Assembly: GCA_964612185.1 (NCBI GenBank) | Contig: CAZTCR010000037.1 | Location: 1-29,658 of the forward strand | Reading direction: 5' to 3' | DNA length: 29,658 nucleotides | Source of the DNA: UBA1447 sp964612185 | Lineage (GTDB): Bacteria; Bacillota; Clostridia; Oscillospirales; Acutalibacteraceae | Part shown: positions 16,771-23,177 of the stretch, piece after piece | Position numbering within the stretch: position 1 is the stretch's first letter | How the letters are laid out: each line of letters starts with the position of its first letter | The notes under the pieces: generated by a model | Told to the model about the DNA's origin: nothing | Seen by the model: only the letters and a program-made list of their open reading frames with translations | The model's database searches: none | Translations under genes and position numbers: made by a program

Positions 16771-17013
16771 CTATTTCACCGCCTTTTCAATAATGTTCGC
16801 GATTTCTTTTGTTTTCAGTACCTTGCCAAAGGAAACGACATTTTCGTCAATAACAAGCGCCGGGGTTGTCATAACACCATAGCCCGCTATCTCGGCAAAA
16901 TCGGTGACCTTGATTATTTCCGCTTCAAGCTTCAACTGAGCGAGCGCGTCTTTGGTATTTTCCGCAAGGGCTACGCAACTTTTACACCCCGAACCTAAAA
17001 TTTTGATTGTCAT
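16771..17013 (-). CDS. Small thioredoxin-fold CxxC protein (redox-active disulfide protein 2-like)
   Basis: An 80-residue cytosolic thioredoxin-fold protein. GSGCKSC gives the redox pair C10/C13, and the cis-proline region reads VMTTPALVID, as in the Methanobacterium-type mini-thioredoxins often annotated as redox-active disulfide protein 2. The ribosome binding site AAGGAGG seven bases ahead of the ATG is among the best in the window. It follows ccdA and precedes the ferredoxin-like gene with no gap. Likely role: passing electrons between cytosolic thiols and CcdA, or reducing arsenic species directly. The second option would help explain the absence of a recognisable arsC. Confidence 0.88.
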   Translation of the reverse strand: MTIKILGSGCKSCVALAENTKDALAQLKLEAEIIKVTDFAEIAGYGVMTTPALVIDENVVSFGKVLKTKEIANIIEKAVK

Positions 17014-17025
17014 ATTTACTCCTCC

Positions 17026-17727
17026 TTAAAATCCTAAATAAAACATATAAAATGCTATGAACAACATAAGCAACCCCATGATTATTTTAAGAATATTGCT
17101 GGCTTTACCATATTTTTCACTGCCCGATAGCTTTATAACAAAGCCGACCGAGGTACCGGCAATTAACACAAGTACACTGTGCCCAAACGAATAAAGCAAC
17201 AATAAAATAAAACCTAATAATATTTTCCCTTCCTTCGCGACAAAAGCCAACAGAACAACAAGCACCGGCGTCGCGCAGGGAGACGCGAAAAGACCGCCAA
17301 GTATACCGGCAAGCAGGGCACCGATAAATCCACGCTTTTTATTTTTGCTCAGCGCATTAGTTGACGGAATAAAGTTGAATATTTCCCAGGTCTGCAGTGC
17401 CATGAGCACCATTAGAACACCTAATACCAGATACCACCATTTACCCGTGCCCTGTAAAAATTTGCCCAGCAGGGATGCGGTAATGCCCAGCGCCGTAAAA
17501 GTAACCGACATACCGGCGGCAAAAGTGACAGACAGCGCAAAAGCGCGTTTGGGATTTTTTTGCCCGGTTCCGCCGACATAGCCGATAACAAGCGGAACGG
17601 TTGACAGCGCGCACGGCGTAAAAGCGGTTAACACACCGGCGAACAGCGCCAGCAAAGGCGCAAGCCATATATTGCCGGCAATCATTGTTGATAAAGTGCT
17701 GAGCCAGTCGTTAATAAGTGTTTGCAT
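17026..17727 (-). CDS. ccdA: CcdA/DsbD-family transmembrane thiol-disulfide transporter
   Basis: A 233-residue protein with six membrane segments that carries reducing equivalents from the cytosol to the outer face of the membrane. The redox cysteines are C39 in TAFTPCALS and C151 in FASPCATP, at the expected places in transmembrane segments 1 and 4. The ATG at 17727 is used because it overlaps the stop of the thioredoxin gene (ATGA); the GTG just before it is less likely. The immediate neighbour upstream encodes a membrane-tethered thioredoxin, which would be its extracytoplasmic partner. No cytochrome c maturation genes are in view, so the pair seems dedicated to this operon. Confidence 0.92.
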   Translation of the reverse strand: MQTLINDWLSTLSTMIAGNIWLAPLLALFAGVLTAFTPCALSTVPLVIGYVGGTGQKNPKRAFALSVTFAAGMSVTFTALGITASLLGKFLQGTGKWWYLVLGVLMVLMALQTWEIFNFIPSTNALSKNKKRGFIGALLAGILGGLFASPCATPVLVVLLAFVAKEGKILLGFILLLLYSFGHSVLVLIAGTSVGFVIKLSGSEKYGKASNILKIIMGLLMLFIAFYMFYLGF

Positions 17728-18311
17728 CACTTCATGCCCATTTCTTCAAGTATGTCTAAAAGCTGTGCTTTGGTCAGTGTACTGGTATGGGTGGTATAAA
17801 TATGTTCGTTTGTAACGCTGTCGTACTTTAGATCCATTTGCATAGCTGCGGCATTTGCAGGGTTATACGGCGTGCCGTCGGCGTTAAAAAAAAGCTGTGT
17901 GGGAATATATTGAAAATTGTATTCGGATGCAGTTTTTTGATTTTTATCGGTATCTACAAACCGTACAATCGCTTTGCCCTGCAGTTCTTTATTGAGGGCT
18001 TTAATAATCGGGGCCATCTGTTTGCACGGGGCACACCAATCCGCGCCAAACTCAATAATAATCGGAAGTCCGTAGGTTTTGAGTTTTTCGATGTCGAGGT
18101 TGTTGTTGGTGACATTCAGCGCAAAATCGGGATTGCCGGTTGTACCTGTGCTTCCTGATACATCGGTTTGTGCGATTGTAAGATTATCGCCTGAATCAGT
18201 TGCTTTCTGGATGGTTTTAACCGCCCATATTCCAACAATAACACACACAAGTAAAATGGGAATAATTATCTTAAGTACCGTTTTGCTGCCCGATGTGTTT
18301 GTATTACTCAT
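17727..18311 (-). CDS. Membrane-anchored thioredoxin-like protein
   Basis: A 194-residue protein with a single N-terminal membrane segment at about 11-31 (VLKIIIPILLVCVIVGIWAV), a short serine/threonine/glycine-rich linker and a thioredoxin domain facing outside. The active site is WCAPC (C93/C96) in FGADWCAPCKQM, and the cis-proline appears in YIPTQLFF. The segment LLVC resembles a lipobox but has valine at -1, so a plain anchor is more likely. The ATG at 18311 is chosen because GGAGG lies nine bases upstream; the open frame runs back to 18413 inside the CDF gene. It overlaps that gene by eight bases and ccdA by four. Confidence 0.9.
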   Translation of the reverse strand: MSNTNTSGSKTVLKIIIPILLVCVIVGIWAVKTIQKATDSGDNLTIAQTDVSGSTGTTGNPDFALNVTNNNLDIEKLKTYGLPIIIEFGADWCAPCKQMAPIIKALNKELQGKAIVRFVDTDKNQKTASEYNFQYIPTQLFFNADGTPYNPANAAAMQMDLKYDSVTNEHIYTTHTSTLTKAQLLDILEEMGMK

Positions 18312-19242
18312 TAATAATAACCTCCTTTTTAGTATAGCAGTCACCATTACAGCATTCGCATTCAAATTGAAGTGTAATATGGTTAATCCCGTATCGCTCC
18401 AATAATCGTTCAATCTCGTTATCTATCTTCTGGGTTTCGCTAACAAGCATGTCTTCGATTATTACATGCGCTTCAAAGTTTATGCTTTTTTCATCGAGGC
18501 TCCATATATGCACATGGTGGACATTCACAATGGAATCCGTGGCTTCAAGCTCTTCTACAATCGCATCGATATCTATATTTGCGGGGACACCCTGCATTAA
18601 GATTTGAACCGCTTTTTTTACAATCTGATAGCTTTCAACCAGCACATAAAGCGCGATTAGTATAGTCAGTAACGGGTCAACCCAATAAAAATTGAAAAAG
18701 TATATCAGTATACCGCCTATGATGACGCCAACAGATGAAAGTGTATCGCTCAGCAGGTGCAGGTAGGATGCCTTCAAATTCAAGTCGCCTTTAGCATTCT
18801 TGCGCAGCAGCAACATCCCGACAAAATTTGCGAAAAGACCGATCAAAGCAACCCAAATAACAAGCCCGCCGTTAACCATTTGTGGGTTGGCAAATCTTTC
18901 ATACGCTTCTTTAAACAAAAGTATTGCGATAACAATCAGGACGGATGAGTTTAAAAGTGCCGCTAAAATGGTTGCCCTTTTATAACCAAAGGTTTTGCTG
19001 GTATCCTTCTCTTTACGGGAGACTTTGATGGCCAGATAACTGATAATGATTGAAACACCGTCGCTGAAATTGTGCAGCGCGTCAGAAATGAGAGACAAGC
19101 TGCCGGATACCAGACCGCCTATGATCTGCGCAACGGTAATGACAAAATTCAGAATAATAACAAAAAGTAGTCTTAATCCCTTAACATCTGTTTCAACATG
19201 GATATGATTGTGACCGTGTTCATGTTTTTCTTGCTTGTGCAT
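18304..19242 (-). CDS. Cation diffusion facilitator (CzcD/ZitB-type) metal exporter
   Basis: A 312-residue CDF transporter. The N-terminus is histidine-rich (HKQEKHEHGHNHIH). Six membrane segments follow; the transport site residues are visible in LISDALHNFSDG (segment 2) and in LHLLSDTLSS (segment 5, the HxxxD pair). A cytosolic ferredoxin-fold domain of about 90 residues contains VHHVHIWSLD. The extreme C-terminus adds a cysteine cluster, ECECCNGDC, which is not part of the usual CDF fold and might sense or bind soft metals. It exports Zn2+, Cd2+ or similar ions in known relatives. Its position in an ArsR-led operon links it to arsenic/metal stress. GAAGGA lies seven bases before the ATG. 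Confidence 0.92.
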   Translation of the reverse strand: MHKQEKHEHGHNHIHVETDVKGLRLLFVIILNFVITVAQIIGGLVSGSLSLISDALHNFSDGVSIIISYLAIKVSRKEKDTSKTFGYKRATILAALLNSSVLIVIAILLFKEAYERFANPQMVNGGLVIWVALIGLFANFVGMLLLRKNAKGDLNLKASYLHLLSDTLSSVGVIIGGILIYFFNFYWVDPLLTILIALYVLVESYQIVKKAVQILMQGVPANIDIDAIVEELEATDSIVNVHHVHIWSLDEKSINFEAHVIIEDMLVSETQKIDNEIERLLERYGINHITLQFECECCNGDCYTKKEVIINE

Positions 19243-19292
19243 TCGGGAATCCTTCTTTCAATAGAAAACGAATTAGACAAATCAAAACCGGG

Positions 19293-20297
19293 TTACAGCA
19301 GGAGGTTCGCGAAAGCATTAAAAGTGTAACCGATTATGATTATACCGATTGTAACCAGGCTGACGAATATCACCAATAGTTTTGTTTTGACTACTTTTTT
19401 TAGCATAATGATGGAGGGTAACGAAAGGGCTGTGACCGCCATCATAAATGAAAGCGCTGTTCCAATACCGACACCCTTTAGTACCAAAGCCTCTGCAATC
19501 GGAAGGGTACCGAATATATCCGCATACATAGGAACGCCTACTAATGTCGCGATGATGACTGAAAATGGATTTTTGTTCCCTAAAATTGCAACGATTATGT
19601 TTTCCGGTATCCAGTTGTGAATCAGCGCGCCGATACCGACACCGATGAGCACATACAGCCAAACCTTTTTTATAATTGCCAGTACCTGTTCTTTGCCGAA
19701 AACAAGGCGGTCTTTCCGGGTCAGTTTTTCCTGCTCAACTTCAAGCATTTTATTGCTGAAAACAAACGGCTCCACATATTTTTCCAGTTTGGATTTGCCG
19801 ATAACGGTGCCACCGGCAACCGCTAAAATAAGGCCGACAACCACATAAGCGATGGCGATTTTCCAGTTGAAAATACTGGCGAGCAGCAGCACAGATGCTA
19901 AATCCACAAGAGGGGACGAAATTAAAAATGAAAATGTTACACCCAACGGCAGCCCGGCGTTCGTGAAACCGATAAAAAGCGGGATGGAGGAGCAGGAGCA
20001 GAACGGTGTCACCGTACCCAGCAGCGCGCCAAGGATATTGGCGGAAACGCCTTTGAAACGACCGAGTATTTTTTTGGTGCGCTCCGGCGGGAAAAAGCTT
20101 TGAATATAGGAAATGATAAAGATTAAAACCGATAAGAGGATAAAAATCTTAATAACATCGTAAATAAAAAACTCAATGCTGCCGCCAAGTCGCTGTGTGG
20201 TGTCCAACCCGAAAACTTTTTCAACCAACAACTTCACCAGCGTGCTGAGCCATTCCATTTTTAGTATTTGATTGTTCAGCCATTCAAAAATAAACAT
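19293..20297 (-). CDS. arsP: ArsP/YraQ-type (DUF318) permease, probable organoarsenical exporter
   Basis: A 334-residue, eight-segment membrane protein of the DUF318 permease family. The signature GTVTPFCSCSSIPLF carries C100 and C102, and SFLISSPLVD follows. In characterised ArsP from Campylobacter the cysteine pair in this region binds trivalent organoarsenicals (methylarsenite, roxarsone(III)). Since the same operon encodes arsM, which makes methylarsenite, this substrate is likely here, but other family members move other compounds. GAGGAG lies about 11 bases before the ATG at 20297; an internal ATG at 20258 is a less likely start. It follows arsR by 18 bases. Confidence 0.85.
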   Translation of the reverse strand: MFIFEWLNNQILKMEWLSTLVKLLVEKVFGLDTTQRLGGSIEFFIYDVIKIFILLSVLIFIISYIQSFFPPERTKKILGRFKGVSANILGALLGTVTPFCSCSSIPLFIGFTNAGLPLGVTFSFLISSPLVDLASVLLLASIFNWKIAIAYVVVGLILAVAGGTVIGKSKLEKYVEPFVFSNKMLEVEQEKLTRKDRLVFGKEQVLAIIKKVWLYVLIGVGIGALIHNWIPENIIVAILGNKNPFSVIIATLVGVPMYADIFGTLPIAEALVLKGVGIGTALSFMMAVTALSLPSIIMLKKVVKTKLLVIFVSLVTIGIIIIGYTFNAFANLLL

Positions 20298-20315
20298 CTG
20301 TTGTTATACTCCTCT

Positions 20316-20630
20316 TTATTTTATACAATCACATTCACACTCTGCGTCTGCCGCGGTATCGTCCAAACAAAAACCATCAAACAAACACCTAACGCTTTCA
20401 AACACTTCTTTATTGAGCGTGTAGCGCATCCAAGCACCGTCCCGCCTGCCATCCACAAGACCGCTGTCGCATAAAGCTTTCATGTGGTAGGATAGGGTCG
20501 GCTGCGTAATCTTGAAGTTTTCCAGTATTTTGCACCCGCAGAGTTCGCCGTTTGTCAGCATTTTAACGATGCTTAAGCGTGTTTCGTCTGCTAAAGCTTT
20601 AAATATTGATATATATTGTAAATCATTCAT
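20316..20630 (-). CDS. arsR: ArsR/SmtB-family metalloregulator
   Basis: A 104-residue winged-helix repressor. The recognition region contains ITQPTLSYHMKAL, typical of ArsR proteins. ELCGCKIL places C31 and C33 in the arsenite-binding position of the classic ELCVCDL motif at the start of the DNA-binding helix. The C-terminus adds C82, C88 and CECDC (98, 100, 102), giving eight cysteines in all with C54, more than ArsR needs, so it may respond to more than one metal or bind As(III) with extra ligands. AAGGAG lies eight bases before the ATG. It should repress its own operon through the palindrome at 20664-20683 and release DNA when arsenite binds. Confidence 0.94.
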   Translation of the reverse strand: MNDLQYISIFKALADETRLSIVKMLTNGELCGCKILENFKITQPTLSYHMKALCDSGLVDGRRDGAWMRYTLNKEVFESVRCLFDGFCLDDTAADAECECDCIK

Positions 20631-20663
20631 AATGCTTGCTCCTTATATCGACATATCTCAATG

Positions 20664-20683
20664 ATATAGACGACTGTCTATAT
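20664..20683 (-). promoter_or_regulatory. Candidate ArsR operator
   Basis: A perfect inverted repeat, ATATAGAC-N4-GTCTATAT, lies two bases downstream of the -10 box of the arsR promoter, where a bound dimer would block transcription start. Its size (8+8 arms) suits an ArsR dimer. Confidence 0.75.
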
Positions 20684-20685
20684 GA

Positions 20686-20714
20686 AGTTTACACCACATA
20701 TATAGGATTGTCAA
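20686..20714 (-). promoter_or_regulatory. Promoter of the arsenic/metal operon
   Basis: On the minus strand TTGACA (20714-20709) and TAAACT (20691-20686) are 17 bases apart. It drives arsR and probably all nine genes down to acr3, since gaps inside the operon are 50 bases or less and no terminator was seen. Confidence 0.75.
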
Positions 20715-20857
20715 TATGAATATATAATTTGCTGTTTATTAGCAAATAAACAGAGAATGCTAAGTTTCAAATATTATTCGCTGTAAAAAGTGTAATATAA
20801 TGCTAATATTCCCTCAATATTTTGTAATTCAACGAACGATTGTGTGGGATTTGCCCC

Positions 20858-20886
20858 TTGACATTTACCGTGAAAGAATATACAAT
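20858..20886 (+). promoter_or_regulatory. Promoter of the abiE operon
   Basis: TTGACA at 20858-20863 and TACAAT at 20881-20886 are separated by 17 bases, a near-consensus sigma-A promoter. Transcription would start about 50 bases before the AbiEi start codon. Confidence 0.78.
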
Positions 20887-20895
20887 AACCATCAG

Positions 20896-20919
20896 ATTGT
20901 ATTGTGCAACGATTACAAT
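20896..20919 (+). promoter_or_regulatory. Candidate AbiEi autoregulation site
   Basis: ATTGTA (20896-20901) and TACAAT (20914-20919) form an inverted repeat with a 12-base spacer just after the -10, and TACAATA also occurs at the -10 itself. Characterised AbiEi antitoxins repress their own promoter by binding inverted repeats, so this is a reasonable operator candidate. Confidence 0.5.
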
Positions 20920-20941
20920 ATAACAAATTGGTGGTGACGTT

Positions 20942-21544
20942 ATGAATGAGCAACGTATAAAAAAAGCAAAAGCGGTTTTTAATTCTTATGGTCCGATTGT
21001 TCGAAACGCGAATCTTCTTGAAAATAAGTTTTGCAGCAAGGATGTTGCGGAACTGGTTGAAAAAGGGTATATATGCAAAATTAAACCCGGATACTATGTT
21101 TGGCAGCTTGAAATGGAAAAACTTAGCGATATTGAGCTTGTTTCCCTCCTCCTGCCGCAAGCTGTTTTTACAATGTACACATCTGCGCAATATCATAACA
21201 TGACAACGGTAAATCCGCTTACCGTTGATGTGGCTCTGCCTGCAGAAATGCGCACGCCTATCCTTCCCGCATACCCTCCGCTTACGATTTACAAATCAGT
21301 CCGCAATATCTATAAAACAGGAATTGAAGAGATTGAGATGCAGAATTGCACTGTGAAGATGTATGACCGCGAGCGAACCGTTTGCGACTTTTTTCGTATG
21401 CGTCTGCAGTTTGGGGAAGATATCGCCCTCGAAATACTAAAAAGCTATATGGCAGATACTAAGAATCTGCAAAAGCTTTATGAATATGCAGATTTACTAA
21501 AAGTTAAAAGCGTTATTAAACCATATGTGGAGGCACTGATATGA
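20942..21544 (+). CDS. abiEi: AbiEi antitoxin (type IV toxin-antitoxin, winged-helix)
   Basis: A 200-residue antitoxin and self-repressor of the AbiE phage-defence system. The N-terminal ~80 residues form the winged-helix AbiEi domain (a helix, then VAELVEKGYICKIKPGYYVW, the typical wing). The C-terminal antitoxin domain includes MYDRERTVCDFFRMR, a well-conserved AbiEi segment in which RERTVCD is characteristic. GGTGGTGA lies before the ATG. It overlaps the toxin gene by four bases (ATGA), which keeps the two proteins in balance. In known systems it counteracts the toxin without binding it (type IV). The pair sits between the arsenic operon and a remnant of a surface gene, a plausible accessory site. 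Confidence 0.9.
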   Translation: MNEQRIKKAKAVFNSYGPIVRNANLLENKFCSKDVAELVEKGYICKIKPGYYVWQLEMEKLSDIELVSLLLPQAVFTMYTSAQYHNMTTVNPLTVDVALPAEMRTPILPAYPPLTIYKSVRNIYKTGIEEIEMQNCTVKMYDRERTVCDFFRMRLQFGEDIALEILKSYMADTKNLQKLYEYADLLKVKSVIKPYVEALI

Positions 21545-22452
21545 ACAATGCGGACAGCATTAAATTCAAATTAAAAGAACTTGCGTTGTCAGAAGGCAAA
21601 CCATTCGACTACATTCTAATGCACTATTTTATTGAAAGGCTCCTTTATAGGCTGTCGATTTCAAGTTATGCGGATAACTTTGTTCTTAAAGGCGGTCTGC
21701 TGCTGTATACTATCCTCGAAAATGACGCTCGAGCCACTAAGGATATTGATTTATTGGCTCGCAAAATCAACAATGTGCCTGAAGAAATAGTGAAAATATT
21801 TGCTGAGATATCTGTTATCCCTTGCGATGATGCCGTGCGTTTTGAACCGAATTCTATAGCGGCAGAACGAATCAAGGAAGATGCCGATTATCAAGGCTTA
21901 CGCGTAAAATTGACGGGTTACCTTGACCGAAGCCGGCACACTTTGCAGTTTGATATTGGATTTGGAGATATCATTTCCCCCAAAGCTGTCAATATGGTTT
22001 ATCCTTCGCTTCTGGATATGGAACCCCCGCGTTTGAAAGCGTATTCTTTGGAGTCCGTTATCGCCGAAAAGTTCCAAGCTATGGTCTATCTTGCACAGGC
22101 AAACAGCCGAATGAAGGATTTTTATGACATCTATAAACTCTGCAGATCTTTCAGTTTTGATGGCTGTGTGTTGCTTAAAGCAGTGTCGCAAACAATTAAA
22201 CACAGGAAGACCGTACTCGCAGCAATACCGACTGTTTTCTCGGATGAGTTTCCGCAACTTAAGGATAAGCAAATACAATGGCAGGCATTCCGGCGAAGAA
22301 TCAAGGCTGCGGAAGATGTGGAGTTCCAAGATGTTATGAACGATATTAAAATCTTTCTGTCACCTATTTACAACTGCATTCTCAACGGCGAAGAATATTC
22401 CGGCTCTTGGAACAGTATGACCGCAACATGGGACTGTAAAACAACAAATTGA
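21541..22452 (+). CDS. abiEii: AbiEii toxin, nucleotidyltransferase
   Basis: A 303-residue toxin of the AbiEii/MenT nucleotidyltransferase family, which stops growth (in MenT relatives by modifying tRNA) when phage infection upsets the balance. Visible elements are FVLKGGLLL (KGG at 50-52, the place of the glycine-rich motif), RATKDIDLL with D68-x-D70 as the metal-binding pair, LQFDIGFGD as the third acidic strand, and EKFQAMVYLAQANSRMKDFYDIY as the later lysine/aspartate motif. The length agrees with the family and no damage is visible, so the toxin should be active. The start overlaps the antitoxin stop by four bases. Confidence 0.9.
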   Translation: MNNADSIKFKLKELALSEGKPFDYILMHYFIERLLYRLSISSYADNFVLKGGLLLYTILENDARATKDIDLLARKINNVPEEIVKIFAEISVIPCDDAVRFEPNSIAAERIKEDADYQGLRVKLTGYLDRSRHTLQFDIGFGDIISPKAVNMVYPSLLDMEPPRLKAYSLESVIAEKFQAMVYLAQANSRMKDFYDIYKLCRSFSFDGCVLLKAVSQTIKHRKTVLAAIPTVFSDEFPQLKDKQIQWQAFRRRIKAAEDVEFQDVMNDIKIFLSPIYNCILNGEEYSGSWNSMTATWDCKTTN

Positions 22453-22521
22453 ATAAAATGATTTTCGGATCTTTGAGCGTTAATTCAAACCTTGCCCACA
22501 CAATTATGGTAAATTATGCGG

Positions 22522-22555
22522 ATGTCATCCTGAGGAGCGCACGACGAAGGATCAT
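22522..22555. repeat. Short intergenic repeat-like element
   Basis: ATGTCATCCTGAGGAGCG followed by CACGACGAAGGATC resembles the short intergenic sequence TGTCATCCTGAG...CGAAGGATC that recurs many times in numerous bacterial genomes. Its ends ATCCT/AGGAT are inverted. Only one copy is present here, so identification rests on memory of the motif. Apart from this and the hairpin at 22643, the 248 bases between abiEii and the surface-protein remnant hold nothing I can identify. Confidence 0.5.
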
Positions 22556-22642
22556 TATCTAATGAAAAGTAAGATTCAACACTGCGTTCAGAACGACATA
22601 TTTGCTGCATTGGTGCATTACAGCAATATTTCTATAAAAAAG

Positions 22643-22678
22643 CTGTCTCTAAACGATATTCACATCGATTAGAGACAG
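22643..22678 (-). terminator. Terminator downstream of the surface-protein remnant
   Basis: CTGTCTCTAA (22643-22652) pairs with TTAGAGACAG (22669-22678), and inside it CGAT pairs with ATCG after one mismatch. On the minus strand the stem is followed by CTTTTTTAT, a good terminator for the leftward remnant. On the plus strand only TAAAAATTT follows, so it would be weaker for abiE. Confidence 0.75.
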
Positions 22679-22700
22679 TAAAAATTTATTGTATAAAAAT

Positions 22701-23114
22701 CTAACCCGCAACTGCCACTGCTGCGCTTGTTAAGCTGCCCAAATAGTTTCCTGTGCCGGTCACCGTAACAGTAATAGAACAACCAAGGTCATCTTCAAGA
22801 ACAGTATAAGTGCTGCTTGATCCTACAGTCATTCCGTCGGATTTCCAAACATAAGTCAGCGTCGCCCCCGCAGGTGTAACACCCGAAACATCGACGGTCA
22901 AAGTTCCGCCAACAGCCGGAGTACCGGTAATAGCAACTGTGCCGCTTATAGTTCCTTTTACAGTTGTTACAATTAGTGCACTGCTGCTTTTGCTTGGCAG
23001 ATGCGTAGCGGTTTCGGCATATCGGGTATAAAAGTTATATGCCGTATTCGCGCTCAAACCGTATATAATTATAGTATGCAACGCATTTTTGTATATTGGA
23101 AGATGGCTGAACAT
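22701..23114 (-). pseudogene. 3' remnant of a repeat-containing surface protein (Fn3/Ig-like domains)
   Basis: A 137-codon open frame without a signal peptide or a ribosome binding site before its first ATG. It begins inside a domain: GLSANTAYNFYTRYAETATHLPS is the second half of an Fn3-like repeat common in clostridial surface proteins. Next comes one Ig-like repeat of about 70 residues (from GTVAITGTPAVGGTLTVDVS through SDGMTVG to TVTGTGNYLGS), a type usually found in tandem in large adhesins. It stops with VAVAG just before a proper terminator, so the true 3' end is kept and the 5' part is lost. The cut edge lies within four bases of the -35 box of the ROK promoter, which suggests a rearrangement junction. 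A short intact gene is less likely. Confidence 0.7.
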
Positions 23115-23117
23115 TTA

Positions 23118-23146
23118 TTGACACTTTACCCGCTCAAGGTTATAAT
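23118..23146 (+). promoter_or_regulatory. Consensus promoter of the ROK/SIS/GH gene group
   Basis: TTGACA (23118-23123), 17 bases, TATAAT (23141-23146): both hexamers match the sigma-A consensus perfectly. The ROK gene starts 32 bases after the -10. Such a strong promoter usually needs repression, and an inverted repeat overlaps it. Confidence 0.85.
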
Positions 23147-23152
23147 TTGAGC
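23132..23152 (+). promoter_or_regulatory. Candidate repressor operator over the -10 box
   Basis: GCTCAA (23132-23137) and TTGAGC (23147-23152) form a perfect 6+6 inverted repeat with a nine-base spacer that contains the TATAAT. A bound protein would block RNA polymerase. No regulator gene is adjacent, and the ROK protein here has no DNA-binding domain. Confidence 0.5.
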
Positions 23153-23177
23153 ATGCAAAATGAAAGGCGATTGTTAA

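Noticed and set aside
16771..17013. Classical arsenate reductase ArsC
   Set aside because: The 80-residue protein has a CxxC thioredoxin site and cis-proline region, not the ArsC Cx5R phosphatase-like loop or the glutaredoxin-type ArsC signature.
20774..21196. A 140-codon minus-strand frame across the abiE promoter and AbiEi start
   Set aside because: It is antisense to a clear gene, has no domain I recognise and has no promoter or ribosome binding site of its own.
22453..22700. Insertion-sequence or phage attachment remnant between abiEii and the surface-protein fragment
   Set aside because: No transposase fragment, target duplication or tRNA end was seen; only a short repeat-like motif and a terminator are supported.
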